Shown here one piece after another: positions 10,501 through 20,584 of a stretch of 64,000 nucleotides of DNA. Within the stretch, counting starts at the first letter, position 1. Each line of letters starts with the position of its first letter. Made by a program: the position numbers and the translations under genes. Origin of the DNA: Laetiporus sulphureus 93-53 (taxonomy: Eukaryota > Basidiomycota > Agaricomycetes > Polyporales > Laetiporaceae); the NCBI RefSeq assembly GCF_001632365.1, contig NW_024468510.1:1182074-1246073 (forward strand). The letters run 5' to 3'. The notes beneath the pieces are model-generated. The model was not told the DNA's origin and searched no databases. It worked only from the letters and a program-made list of their open reading frames with translations.

Positions 10501-11507
10501 GGAGTACGAGGGCGATGAATGGACGAGAATCGACGATGAGGTGTGCGGACGGGAGATCCAGTAGAGTCATGGTATGTGACGTTGGACGATAGAGACGAAT
10601 CGGTACCCGGTGATCCAATCTCAAGCGCGGACGAGTCTTCGTGCCATGCATCCCGTTCTCGTGCCCTGCCTCTGTCTTCCTCCACTGCATTCCTCCACTG
10701 CATCAGATCGTTTAGGATGCTCTCTCGAATAGACAACGTCCGCTTCTGCGATCGACGGCGTTCCGGCTCGCGTACGCTCACGCCCGAGCTTATGCTGTCC
10801 CGTGTTCGCACTCTCTCCAGGCCCGTCATACTCTTCTCCCTCCGGATGGCAGCAATCTCGCGGTCGGGCCAGTCGGATCGCTTGACGAACTCGAACTGGG
10901 CCTCCGCCATATCTTCCACAGGACGCAAAGAGCCAGCTTTGCGCTTGGAGGCGGAAGACCCTGTTCTGGGACGGTCGAACGGTTTCACGTCTTCCTTTGC
11001 GGGAGTACTCGTGGACTCTTTGAACAAGTCCAAGGATGCGGCCACTTTGCGGCCAATGCCAGCAGTGGCAGACGGGGCCATCTCGTGGCTCGAGCTCGGG
11101 CGCGAACTTGGGGATGAAGATGAGGACGAAAGGGAGGGCGACCTCCTCGACAGGGGTCGAGCAGATAAAGCGGAATGCATGGACAATAAAGGATCAGGGG
11201 GAGACATACGAGTTGCAGGCAATGTCAATGCCCTTTCTGATGCTCTACGCATGGCCCGCTTGCAAGGTTGTTGATGAGGCGGGGTGCGAGCGTGCTTGGT
11301 CTCGGTGCCAGAGCCGCTTGACTCTGTCTCACTATCATTGCGCCATTGAGTGTGAGAGGATACCTTGGATGACGTTGTGCGGCGAGGCCTAGCAGGGAGG
11401 TAAAACAAACGATCCTTAGCTGGACGAGGAGACGAAGATGGAGCGGATGTTGAGCTGTCCAGCGAAGGATGCCGAGAGCGCGGGTCCTCAGCGCGGATGG
11501 GACTCAT
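7556..11507 (-). CDS. KCS1: Inositol hexakisphosphate kinase (Kcs1/IP6K)
   Basis: Three exons (9975-11507, 8522-9904, 7556-8383) encode about 1247 residues. The enzyme makes inositol pyrophosphates (5-InsP7) from InsP6. The first 500 residues are Ser/Pro-rich and look disordered. The conserved part starts at LRPFRNQVGGHNAIYKFTKR and continues through PRYLGVMLVSYRR, the inositol-binding segment CVLDLKMGTRQYG, the SQRKKCDRTTSRTLGVRVCG block, then DKYKGRE, CSLLMIYDGD and RLVDFAHT near the C-terminus. The PxxxDxKxG signature has Ser in place of the usual first Pro, and the usual SSLL is CSLL. I set the start at the ATG at 11507, because the frame extends only to a GTG upstream. The last acceptor was placed at 8383 to give CGMQ-VWNHVT. 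Confidence 0.9.
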
Positions 11508-13287
11508 ATACTTGTGTGCGCCAGCCACCGGACGGAATTAGGCTAGCTCGGGGAAACGGGGATGGAAGAGAGAGAGATTTAGAGACGGGAGATATAATAA
11601 GTCGAGATGACCGCAAGCGCTGTCAGCAACGTTCTGGGCTGTGCCCGTTGAGCGGTAGCTAAGATTGACAACTGAGAGGAGACGGAGAGACGTGCGTGAC
11701 CGTGCTGGGGGAGACTGCACTGCGAACGGCGCCTGTGAATGAAACTTGCAGTGACGATATTGATGCACACACGTGGGACCTCGACACTTTAGCCGCTCGT
11801 CCTCCCCCGCCTCCTCTGCAGCGACAACGATACTCAATCCGACGATCAGCCTCCGACAATGCTCCGCCGCCATCGTCGCCGCGCTCGCGCTGGTGTCTTC
11901 CTTTTTTCCATCTCAGTTGCAGCACTATCTACCGGGCGTTATCGTGTCCTCGGTTCGTCAGCACGACGCACGTTCGAGAAGGCATATCATGCTGCATGTT
12001 GCGGCTCAGTCCGAGCTCGCGACGTTCTTTCTCGCGCCGATGGACGTTCCTTCATCCACGCTTACATGCCCGGCTGCGTGGGATCGGCTCCTTTGCAGCG
12101 AATGAGGACATGCACGGTCCTCTACCCCGCGTACTTCGTGGCTTGTCCATAATGCCATGCGGACTACATCGTCTCAGGTGTGTGATCACCTGTGCCCTCT
12201 GTCAATACTCAGCCAGGTGACGGCCACCTTGCCTTCAGGCAGGCCGATGTAGGCGCAATGAATGCCGTCTCTGTGGCGTTCCGCTTGTCGCCACCGCTCA
12301 ACATCATGTGCACTGACGTACCTTTTGCCGTCGTATACAGTTCGGTTGATTAGATAGGTGCAGACGTAACAATTACGTCCAGCAGTGATACGAGCGCCTC
12401 ACTGGTCGTTTCGTCATCTGGTCACGAACAATGCTGAGGGAGTTCTGCTGCAGCACATGCTCCGCGCAAGAAACTACAAGCATGGTGACCGATCTTCGGA
12501 GATGGGCTGTGCCGAATTGTCGCTTCTCTTTGCAATCAAACTGCCGCCGCTCAGTGAACAGAAAATGGGCCACTTGACGTGTGTAAGCTCACGCGGCGAG
12601 TTTCATGTCGGGTTTTTCAGTATACAATCTCGCTATCCTTGATTTCATCTCAAATCTCATCACTGTCACGGACGTGTCTTGACGTTGCGTCCGTCACTCA
12701 GCTGGTTTCAATCTCGAAAATGCCTTGTCGCCATTGATGACATGTTGAGCGTGGCAATTGACTTTGTTCTACTTCTGCTAGAATGATAAGGATGTTTGTC
12801 ATGGTTGTAAGCATCTGCCAGTGGAAAGTTGAGAGACATAAACTGAACAAGATGGCGGAAGTGAACTTCAAGACTTTACTTGTTCTTTGCAAACCTGCCT
12901 GCAGGACAAGATCATGACAATGTATACATGATGCTGACATAAGCAGCTGATGCGTAGTGTTGGTTCAATCAGATGAGGGCCATCAAGGCTGCGAAGATAA
13001 AATGTAAAACAAATTGTGAGTAAAAGGCCGATCAGACAGAATTTGTACGACAAATGAGTGTTTGCCTATCTTTCAAAGTCTGGTGTGCATCCAGCCAGAC
13101 CTAGAAGTCTAAAAATGCCTGCGAGAAGGCATCTCATGGGAATTATGAGTCACACACTTGATCAGATACTTAATCAGCACCATCAGGCTAGACAGACTAA
13201 CCATATATGGACTTCATGTGATTCTCAATGAGCCAATAAGAATTTTTGCACATTATTTGCTACTATTTACATCTGCTCATCAGTGAC
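11508..13287. other. Long intergenic region upstream of KCS1
   Basis: About 1.8 kb have no frame I can defend. The KCS1-proximal half is C/G-rich with CT tracts. From about 12650 to 13300 the sequence becomes clearly A/T-rich, unlike the neighbouring genes. Open frames here overlap each other on both strands without conserved motifs. Confidence 0.5.
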
Positions 13288-13332
13288 ATATAAGCCGGCA
13301 CCGCTCAGCTTTTCTTTTCTCCTTCCTCATCT
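13288..13332 (+). promoter_or_regulatory. TATA-like box and pyrimidine tract
   Basis: The sequence CATATAAG at 13287-13294 is followed by a CT-rich tract at about 13310-13330 and then an ATG at 13333. This is the typical arrangement of a fungal core promoter. It would serve the unrecognised gene that follows. Confidence 0.45.
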
Positions 13333-13618
13333 ATGTGCATTGCATCACACTTTGATCATCATCGACAACCCTTGTCCTTCACTTTATTCTTGGGCATATC
13401 TTTGTTCTTTTATGTTCAGCAATCCATTCTATCAAGTGGATTGATTTTTTTTGGATTTCATCAACCATTGCACCATACCATCAGTAACTCTACAAGTGAC
13501 TGTTCGCAAGGGATTAACAAAGGTAAGTGATGGCGTCAAAGCATTATAAAAAGCTTTAGTAGACTGATAACTCTTTGCAATAGCCCATTACACCAGTTTA
13601 TCACACAAGCCTCTTAGA

Positions 13619-14703
13619 ATGCCTCGTTTATCAGCCACCCTCCTCAATTCAGGTTCTGCTCAGCCAATTTTGTCACAATCCTATAACTCTCATAATTCTG
13701 GAGAGCCAGGCACCTCTGCAGGCCTTCCACTATCCTTGTTGTCTTCATCTCATCGAAATGCAGTCACTGCACTCAATCTTCGACATCTGCTTCCAGCATC
13801 GACACATCTGCAGTTTAGCTGCAAGGCACCTGAATCATCATCTCACATGAGTGATGCATCCTCAGCCATGCTTGAGGATGAAAGTTCAGAGGCCTCAGAT
13901 ATGGAGGTGTCTGCAGTGACAACAAAGCAGGATAATGCCATGGACATTGTGGAAGATGTTTTTGCTGGTCAGCATGCCAATTCTCTTGGCAAAGAGAATG
14001 AAGATGCCATCATGGTGGATGACAGTGAGGGAGAACAGCTGGTGACACCATCTTTGGATGCTGCATATTGGGAGTCTTTGTTTGGCCCAGAACCAGAGGA
14101 GGAACAAACTTCCACAGCAGCTACACAGCTGAACATCCATTCCCCCTCCCCTTCCCCTTCCCTGGCTTCTTCTTCCCCTTCTCCGGCTTCTTCCCGTTTC
14201 CATTCCCCTTCTTTCACAAGATCAGTCTCGGAATCATATATACCAACACCTCGGCAATCAGCAAGCAGGAGATTTGCACACAAGATCACAGGTCTCGTAA
14301 TCAAGACGGCTCAGGATTGGACCGACTCCATCAATGCATTCGTTGATCAAGTCAAACACAAACAGCCACCTCAGGAGGAGACCTGGTTCCAGTTGAAATG
14401 GGCACTAGGAGAGATCGACGAGGCTAGGCAGAAGGTGTCCGAGTCGATGGAAGTTGTAAAGGTACGTCAAATTCAATTGCCAAGCCGTTGATCGTCTTTA
14501 CGAGGATGCTGACATCGTGCCATTCTTCACAGCAATCGGGACTGGCGCACGCAATGGGGCGCTTTTTGAGACTGCATAAAGTGCCACCTGGATACTCGCT
14601 TTCGGAAGTCCAGAAACTGCAGGACAAAGTTCGGGACATCGGCAAGTACTGGTTAGAGCAGAACGGTGCACGGACCCTCGCTGAAAATGCGGTGGCGAAG
14701 TGA
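13619..14703 (+). CDS. Unrecognised Ser/Glu-rich protein
   Basis: Exons 13619-14461 and 14533-14703 join in phase 0 to give 337 residues. Residues 75-170 are acidic and Ser-rich, residues 175-205 are a SPSPSPS-type tract, and the last 130 residues look folded, with Trp and charged helices (AQDWTDSINAFVDQVKHKQ, then HAMGRFLRLHKVPPGY). I know no family for it. An upstream exon may exist: 13333-13522 is open for 63 codons, ends in a clean GTAAGT donor, and splices at 13583/13584 into the frame of this ATG, which would add 75 residues including a hydrophobic stretch. That segment could equally be a spliced 5' leader. Base composition is more A/T-rich than in nearby genes. Confidence 0.6.
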
Positions 14704-15190
14704 TCGAGCCTAGCCCTGTCGCGCCACAAAAAATCAAAGGCCACAAGCCCAGAAACTGTATCGCTTCGTGAACGACAGCGAGAGGCGATATGAGCTAGGG
14801 GACGAGAGAACAATGGAGATGTAGAGAGAGTAAGGAGTAAGGAGAGACGGAAGAAGTGGCAGTGGGTATAAGAGGAGGACTGGCAGCGGATTGACGCTGC
14901 GTGGTACCGCCACGCAGTCACCTGTATACCATCAGAAACCTTATGCTAGCTACAATTATGAGAACCCGTGAAACACACAGTCACATCCGGATGGGCGGAG
15001 ACACTTTGGTCGGAGCGCTGATACTAGTAAGGGACTCGTCTAACGCTAGTAGGATTAAGTCATACACTACACCATGTGCTAGGCCATACAAGCTCTCTAT
15101 AGTTCCGTGCTCGCGAAGGTGGTACATGGACAGATAAACGAGCGCCATGGACAAACCTAAAACCCTGAAAAACGAATAGGATACCAAAGC
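14704..15190. other. Intergenic between convergent genes
   Basis: These 487 bp lie between two converging genes. No gene or repeat is evident. Confidence 0.55.
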
Positions 15191-17387
15191 CTACATTCCA
15201 CCATCATGAGGAACATAAGCGTCCTCGGGTCCGTCCTCCAGGCGCCGCTTCTTCGCAGCAGGACGGTCGTCTGATTCTGGAGGGTCGTCGTCTATCACCA
15301 CGATCGGGGATGGTGCGGACTCTACAGGCATTTGCAACGAGTCAATGGGCGGCGGCACGGGCGCAGTCGTAGAAGCCGGGTCCGCTGTGCTGTCGACCTG
15401 CATTGCAGCTTGTGGCTCTGCTACCGGAGAAGAAGACGACGGCTGCGCAATCCGCGGTGTCAGTGGTGTAGTGGTGAACAGGCCCGATGGCGATATGTCC
15501 GTCCGAGAAGGCGCGGCCGCAGGCGGCACATCTCTTCCAGTCCCCGGCGGTGCACCCCTTCCCCTACGTGGCCGGCCCCTTCCACGGCCCCTGCCGCCTT
15601 CCGCCTTTAGCTTCTCCTTGTAATAACGCACAATATAGCTCTGCAAAATCTCCAACGCCTTCTGCGCGCCGAGGGCTTCGAGGTCCCTTAAATGCTCTGG
15701 TGTGAGATGGGAGAAGATCTCGGGATTGAGGATGAGCGAGTTGTCATGCAGGACGATAGGCTTGGGGGGACCGGAGGATGTGGATACTTGGTTCGGAGCC
15801 GGTCCTACAACGATAGGTATGCGGACCGTGGCAGGGATGAGGGGATGCGAGGATGTCGATGCGGGAGCAGCACTCGTATTAATTGTTGCAGGTGCAGGCG
15901 TACCGGCAATGGTTGCAAAGGAAAACGCGGTCGCCATCCCAGAGGATGCGGATGGCGTTTGAGGTGCAAACGGAGGTACCGTTGCAGCTGCGGTTTCAAG
16001 CTTCACAGTTGGTGCGATCGAGGATGGATGAAGAGGCGCCATAGGCTGAAAAGACGGAGTCGGCGCGTCCGTGATCGAGGTAGTCTTCAACGTGAGCGGC
16101 GTCGATGTAAGTGGTGGAGGAAGAGGTGCCCCCTTCAAGTCGCCCTTGACACTCCTTGTGAAAGGTGGGTCAAGTGGTACAGCCTTGGCCTTCTTACTCC
16201 CTGGTCTTCCGTCCTTCCCACCCGTACCGCCCGAAGCGAGTGACGCCTGTCTTCGCGCGTCTTGCTCCTCGAAATTGTGCTCGAACGCCTCGTCAATGAG
16301 CCATAATGCACCTTTCCCCTTCTCTTCTTTCGTTCGCAGAAGTTTCTTGAAGCCAGGGTTGGAGGAGAGATTGTGCCGGACGGAACTCTGCATATGAGAC
16401 GAGAAATCAGGATTAATAATAATACATCGGTACAGGCATACGCGACATACCTCCCAGTCCTTTGCACAGTACTTGTACCAGTCGTACGTCTCTCTGATCC
16501 AATTGCATATCTCCTGCAAAGACCCCTTGCCGCCCAGAGCTTTGATTGCTCGATAACATAGTTGAGCATAAGTTAACGGCGGCTTAGGAGGCATGAGTTC
16601 AGGCAGTGGTGCAGTGGCAGAGGAATCCGATTTCTTGCGCTTCTTCGCGCTCGACTTGAATTTGCTGATAGTATTCGAATTAGGGAGGGATGATCCAGGT
16701 AATGGGGGTATCTTTGGCGGTGCGGAACGAGGTGATGATACAGGAGCCAGCGGTGGAGAACATGAGGGTATTGAGGATGGAGGGGAGATGGAGGTGACAT
16801 CGACAATATCGACCGACGCAGAACGCGAACGAGCGCGGTTATCGGACGAATCTGAAGTAGGAGAAGGCGAGTCCTCTGGGGCTGGAGGAGGTGGCAGAAT
16901 AAAGTGAAAGGTGCGGGAAGCTATCTGTATTTGCGATCTACACAAAATAAGATGAAATTATGTGGACAGAGACGAAAACGTACCTGTCGCTGAGTGGGAC
17001 TTTGCTGCCGCTACCAGACCACACTCCGTCGACCCAGGCGCCGTTCCTGCCTATTACGATGAGGACAAAGCGCTCCTCGTCCTCTTCGTACTCAATCTTA
17101 GCGTGGAGACGCGATACGCTCTTGAGGGGCCCGAGGTCGACATCGACGTGCGGGTTGTCGGAGGAGGAGGCGGAGGAGGGAATGCAGCGGCGACCGATGG
17201 TGACATTGAGGGTCTGAAGGTAGTAGGTGAAGTTGGGGAAAACGAGGCTATAGTAGGCGGATATCTTGCTGGGTGGGGCATCGAGCTCGCGCGGGAGGTC
17301 GGCGGGGTCGTGTTGGGTATCCTTGAAGCGAGCAACGAGGGCGGCCATGGTAGCGGGGTCGCGGACGGAGGACGTGCTTTGAGTCAT
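15191..17387 (-). CDS. FHA-forkhead transcription factor (Fhl1/Fkh type)
   Basis: Exons 16984-17387, 16451-16937 and 15191-16387 encode about 695 residues. An N-terminal FHA phosphopeptide-binding domain is clear (VFPNFTYYLQTLNVTIGRR, then VDLGPLKSVSRLHAKI and FVLIVIGRNGAWVDG). The forkhead winged helix follows (KPPLTYAQLCYRAIKAL, CNWIRETYDWYKYCAKDW, SSVRHNLSSNPGFKKL, GKGALWLID). The C-terminal half is Pro/Ser/Thr-rich, with an RGRGRGRPRRGRG AT-hook-like run near 15560-15610 and a late acidic patch with a basic KKRR motif. FHA plus forkhead on one chain is the layout of yeast Fhl1, Fkh1 and Fkh2; I cannot choose between them. An upstream in-frame ATG (17504) would add 39 residues. The first ATG before the conserved part leaves a 154-bp spacer to MTFP1. 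Confidence 0.85.
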
Positions 17388-17541
17388 GCAGAGGCCACGG
17401 CCCAGTCGCCGGTTGAGGAATCCTCTCGGCGCCTCCCGGCTGGCTGCGTATGCCTCTTCCGGCCTGCCGCCACGCTTTCCGCATCCATGGCCAAGTTTAT
17501 TCATTACCCTCGCTGTCTCTCTTTTGTTTCATCTCGACGCC
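17388..17541. promoter_or_regulatory. Probable bidirectional promoter, forkhead gene / MTFP1-like gene
   Basis: These 154 bp separate two divergent start codons. A CT-rich tract (TCTCTCTTTTGTTTC) sits just before the plus-strand ATG. Confidence 0.5.
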
Positions 17542-18313
17542 ATGTCTACCAGCACCGTCATGCAGAAGCCAAAGGAGAAGGTCGATAACCTCGCCGACCA
17601 CAATGTGGACACTACCGACACGGAGTTGCGCTACATGGCTTACGCCTCCCGTTTGAGGACGGTTTTACGCGCCGGCCACCGATATGTCGCATATGTGCGT
17701 ATATCTCATTGTGTACAGTGGTTCTCGAGTAGCGATGGATTCACACTAGACCAGTGATGTCGGCGAAGCGTTTCGTCCCGTCGTCCCACCAGCGGTTGTG
17801 ACCGCTGCCTATGGTATCTCGTGGCTGTACCTTGCCGGGTAAGCCACCCTGCGTTCCGAACAAACACTCCATGGATTGACTGTCGCGCATGCACATCAGC
17901 GATGTCGGATATGAATCCTACAAGGCGCACAGGCGAGGTCCGACTCCGCTCGAGGCCGCAAACTTCGCCGAGCCAACGCGAGTCGGCATGGTCGCGGTCA
18001 AGCGCGCCGTCTTCCAGTCTATTGCCTCCATGTATGTGCTGTCCTCTGCACGTTCGAGCCAGTACGGCTCATGCATTATCGCCGCAGGGCCCTCCCCGCG
18101 TTTACCATTCATACGGCGGTTAAGATTGCCAAGAGGGCCTTTGTCTATGTCAAACATCCGCGCATCAGAACATGGGGCCCGTCGGCGACCGGTCTAGCGA
18201 TGATTCCTATCCTGCCATATCTTTACGACAAGCCAGTAGAACACTCTACAGAGGCGGCGTTTGAGTGGATAGAGAAACAGATTATAGAGCGGGAAACCAA
18301 GACGGAGTTATAG
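17542..18313 (+). CDS. Mitochondrial fission process protein 1 homologue (MTFP1/MTP18)
   Basis: Exons 17542-17694, 17750-17838, 17900-18031 and 18088-18313 give 199 residues. MTFP1 is an inner mitochondrial membrane protein that affects fission and cristae shape. Conserved blocks are AYTSDVGEAFRPVVPPAVVT, YGISWLYLAGDVGYE, then ALPAFTIHTAVKIAKRAF and SATGLAMIPILPYLYDKPV near the C-terminus. These match the order and spacing of the animal protein, including the paired hydrophobic segments. Four GT-AG junctions all keep phase. The acceptor at 17749 was preferred over one 6 bp later because the later one opens onto a stop. Confidence 0.87.
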
Positions 18314-18648
18314 ACCTCTACTGATGTAGTACCATCTGCTTGCATATAATGCGGGGACAATAATTGGCCGATATTTATCTCATTCGAGCCGGAGAATAGC
18401 GTTGAGAGTCCACCAAAGATGTGTAATTGCCGGGGGTGAGAGACTGGATTGACTCCGAGTTGAGCTGCTGATACAAGGATTGCGTGAGTACATGTCTACG
18501 GCATAACCTAACGTAGGTATGGTTCGAGATTAGGAGATCATATAACGACCGTCCAATGAGAGCACTGCGAGATGTGAACGTTTGAACAGTCTGGTTTCGT
18601 AGCGCCATGCAATGGAGCTAAGCGGGCATATCAGTAAGGCAAAGGGTT
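18314..18648. other. Intergenic between convergent genes
   Basis: These 335 bp lie between converging stop codons. No feature is seen. Confidence 0.55.
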
Positions 18649-20296
18649 CTAGTGGAAACGACCAAGAGCAAGTGGTATTGAGCTGATCGAATTTGGCGGG
18701 ATTACGCCAACTTCTGTGACGACGGCAGTGATGCATGTCGGCGGAGTTAGGTCGTATAATGGGTTGAGAATCTCTAAACTTGGTTTATTCTGCAGTATCA
18801 ATGACTCGCGAGGTTTGGCGAGGGGAAACGAAGAAAAGATGTCCTCAACTGGCGCTGTGCGAATAATATATGAGATCACAAATCGATACACCACAGGGAA
18901 TGTGTGATCACCTAATTCATTCTTCGTAAAACTATCGAGCTGCACACCTTCGGAGAACTTGTACGTCTCGCAGCAAACGACCACAGGGACCGAATGCCGT
19001 TTCGCCATCATAGCTACTAAGGCAGTTCCCGCTCTTGAGAATATGGCGCCATTTGAGTGTATTGAGTGAGTGCCGACGAATACAGTAGAGACTTCAGTGA
19101 TGACAGAACCAAGAGCAGGCAGGAGGAGATATGTGCACTGGATGCCCGCAGAGGATAGAACGGATAGTGAACGTTTGCCTATTGTGTGACATTAATAAAC
19201 CTGCGGAGAACAACTGACTCGCAGAGATGACACTCACCTTCTAGCATCGGCCTTGAGTCTACGACGATCACTGAGAACTTCCGCCCTTTTTCATATGCGC
19301 CGAGAAGCACTTTTTCGACTACTGACGACCTACGTACACGTCAGAATGTATGAAATGTTTCTTGCAGATTACAGCATACCTGGCATATGTCAGGATGACA
19401 TCCCCATCCTTGATCTTATTCCCAGCAGTTTCCTGAATGACTTGATCTGCAATTATAATCCTGTCCCGAATGTAATTATCAATCTTGCGGCAGAGGTGGT
19501 TTTTTGCCTGCAATGTGCGTTAGAAGTGCGCATGCATACGAAGAGAGAATGCCACGGACGTCTTGCTCAGGCAAATCGATATCAGACCCGCTGATCTCGA
19601 GCTTCAACTGCCGGATAGCATTCCCCATTGTCACTGACATTGGTCTTGCTGCCACCAAATGACTGATTTGTGGAGAAAGATGAGTCATGAGATGGCGGGA
19701 GAGGGTATTATTCGAGGGCGTTGTATAGTCTTGTATCACCTGCAGTGCTGCTCATCAGATGCAGTTCAGGCACGTCGAACGACCATACGTACTGTCTTGA
19801 AGGCCGTCAAGGTAGCAATACAACGTGCATTTGCTCCGGTGATCTTGAAGTTCGAGAATTGCAGCGCGAGTCGTATAATAGTTGGGTGAATCTCGCCTTT
19901 CGCGATGCTGACGGGCTTCGGTAGACCAAAATGCGCGAATATTCGCAGTCCTCGCGCCTTCTCCAAGGAAGCATCGGTCGCGAGGGCAGCTGGCATTTTA
20001 ATGTCCTTCACAGGCTTGCCCGGCACAGCCAAGACGGGTCGGACGGGCAAGTCAGGCACTTTCTGCGCTTTTCTCGGGGCAGGAGAGACGAAATCAGGCT
20101 CCTGCTTGTCTTTTGGTTGCTTCCTGTTGACTGCGGCGGGTGCGACCTCTGCCTTTGCTGCCTTTGCGGCTCGCTGCTTCTCTTGCAGTTCACGCCGCTC
20201 AGCCTTAGTCATTTGTTTCTGCGACTTGCGTGGCACATCTGTTAGCTCGCCGCTGTAGGGCTGTACTTGAACGTCTAATGTAGGTGCAGGAGCCAT
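18649..20296 (-). CDS. GCD2: Translation initiation factor eIF2B subunit delta (Gcd2)
   Basis: Six exons (19793-20296, 19560-19739, 19380-19507, 19238-19329, 18912-19178, 18649-18854) give 458 residues. eIF2B is the guanine-nucleotide exchange factor for eIF2; delta is one of its regulatory subunits. After a Lys/Ala-rich N-terminal region come HPTIIRLALQFSNFKITGAN, ARCIATLTAFKTVIQDYTTP, RPMSVTMGNAIRQLK, LCRKIDNYIRDRI, GDVILTYARSSVVEKVL, FSVIVVDSRPMLEGKR, VPVVVCCETYKFSEGVQ and YDLTPPTCITAVVTEVGVIP. This is the full Rossmann-like eIF2B-delta core. The intron at 18855-18911 is 57 nt and keeps the frame open, so its removal is inferred from splice signals. The N-terminal extension is shorter than in yeast. 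Confidence 0.93.
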
Positions 20297-20584
20297 AGTG
20301 AGCAGTGTTGGAGGATCAGATGCAAGTCAATGGCAAGACCTCAGCTCGAGTGCAGCATTGCATAGGGAGGCGCGCTTGGATGATTGACTCGAGATCTGAC
20401 GCGAAGCACGAGGCCGTGTGAACATTACGATAGCGCCGTGGTGCGCCAGGTTTCCGCGTCTTCGGCGCGCTCGCTCTCGAGTCTGCAACGACGACCACGG
20501 CTGATTGCACTTTGTCTCTGCCGTCATTCCATCCCTCTGCGCAAATATCCTAAATACTGACATTATTATTTTAGGTCACTAGAC
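20297..20584. promoter_or_regulatory. Divergent intergenic region, GCD2 / RAT1
   Basis: These 288 bp separate two divergent start codons (translation initiation factor and nuclear exonuclease). It probably holds both promoters. No TATA box is obvious. Confidence 0.45.

Noticed and set aside
11696..12220. 174-codon plus-strand frame upstream of KCS1
   Set aside because: Composition is Ser/Arg/Cys-rich without pattern, other frames overlap it, and it matches no family.
13895..14304. Minus-strand frames rich in Gly/Arg/Glu
   Set aside because: They are the reverse of the Ser/Pro low-complexity tract of the plus-strand gene.
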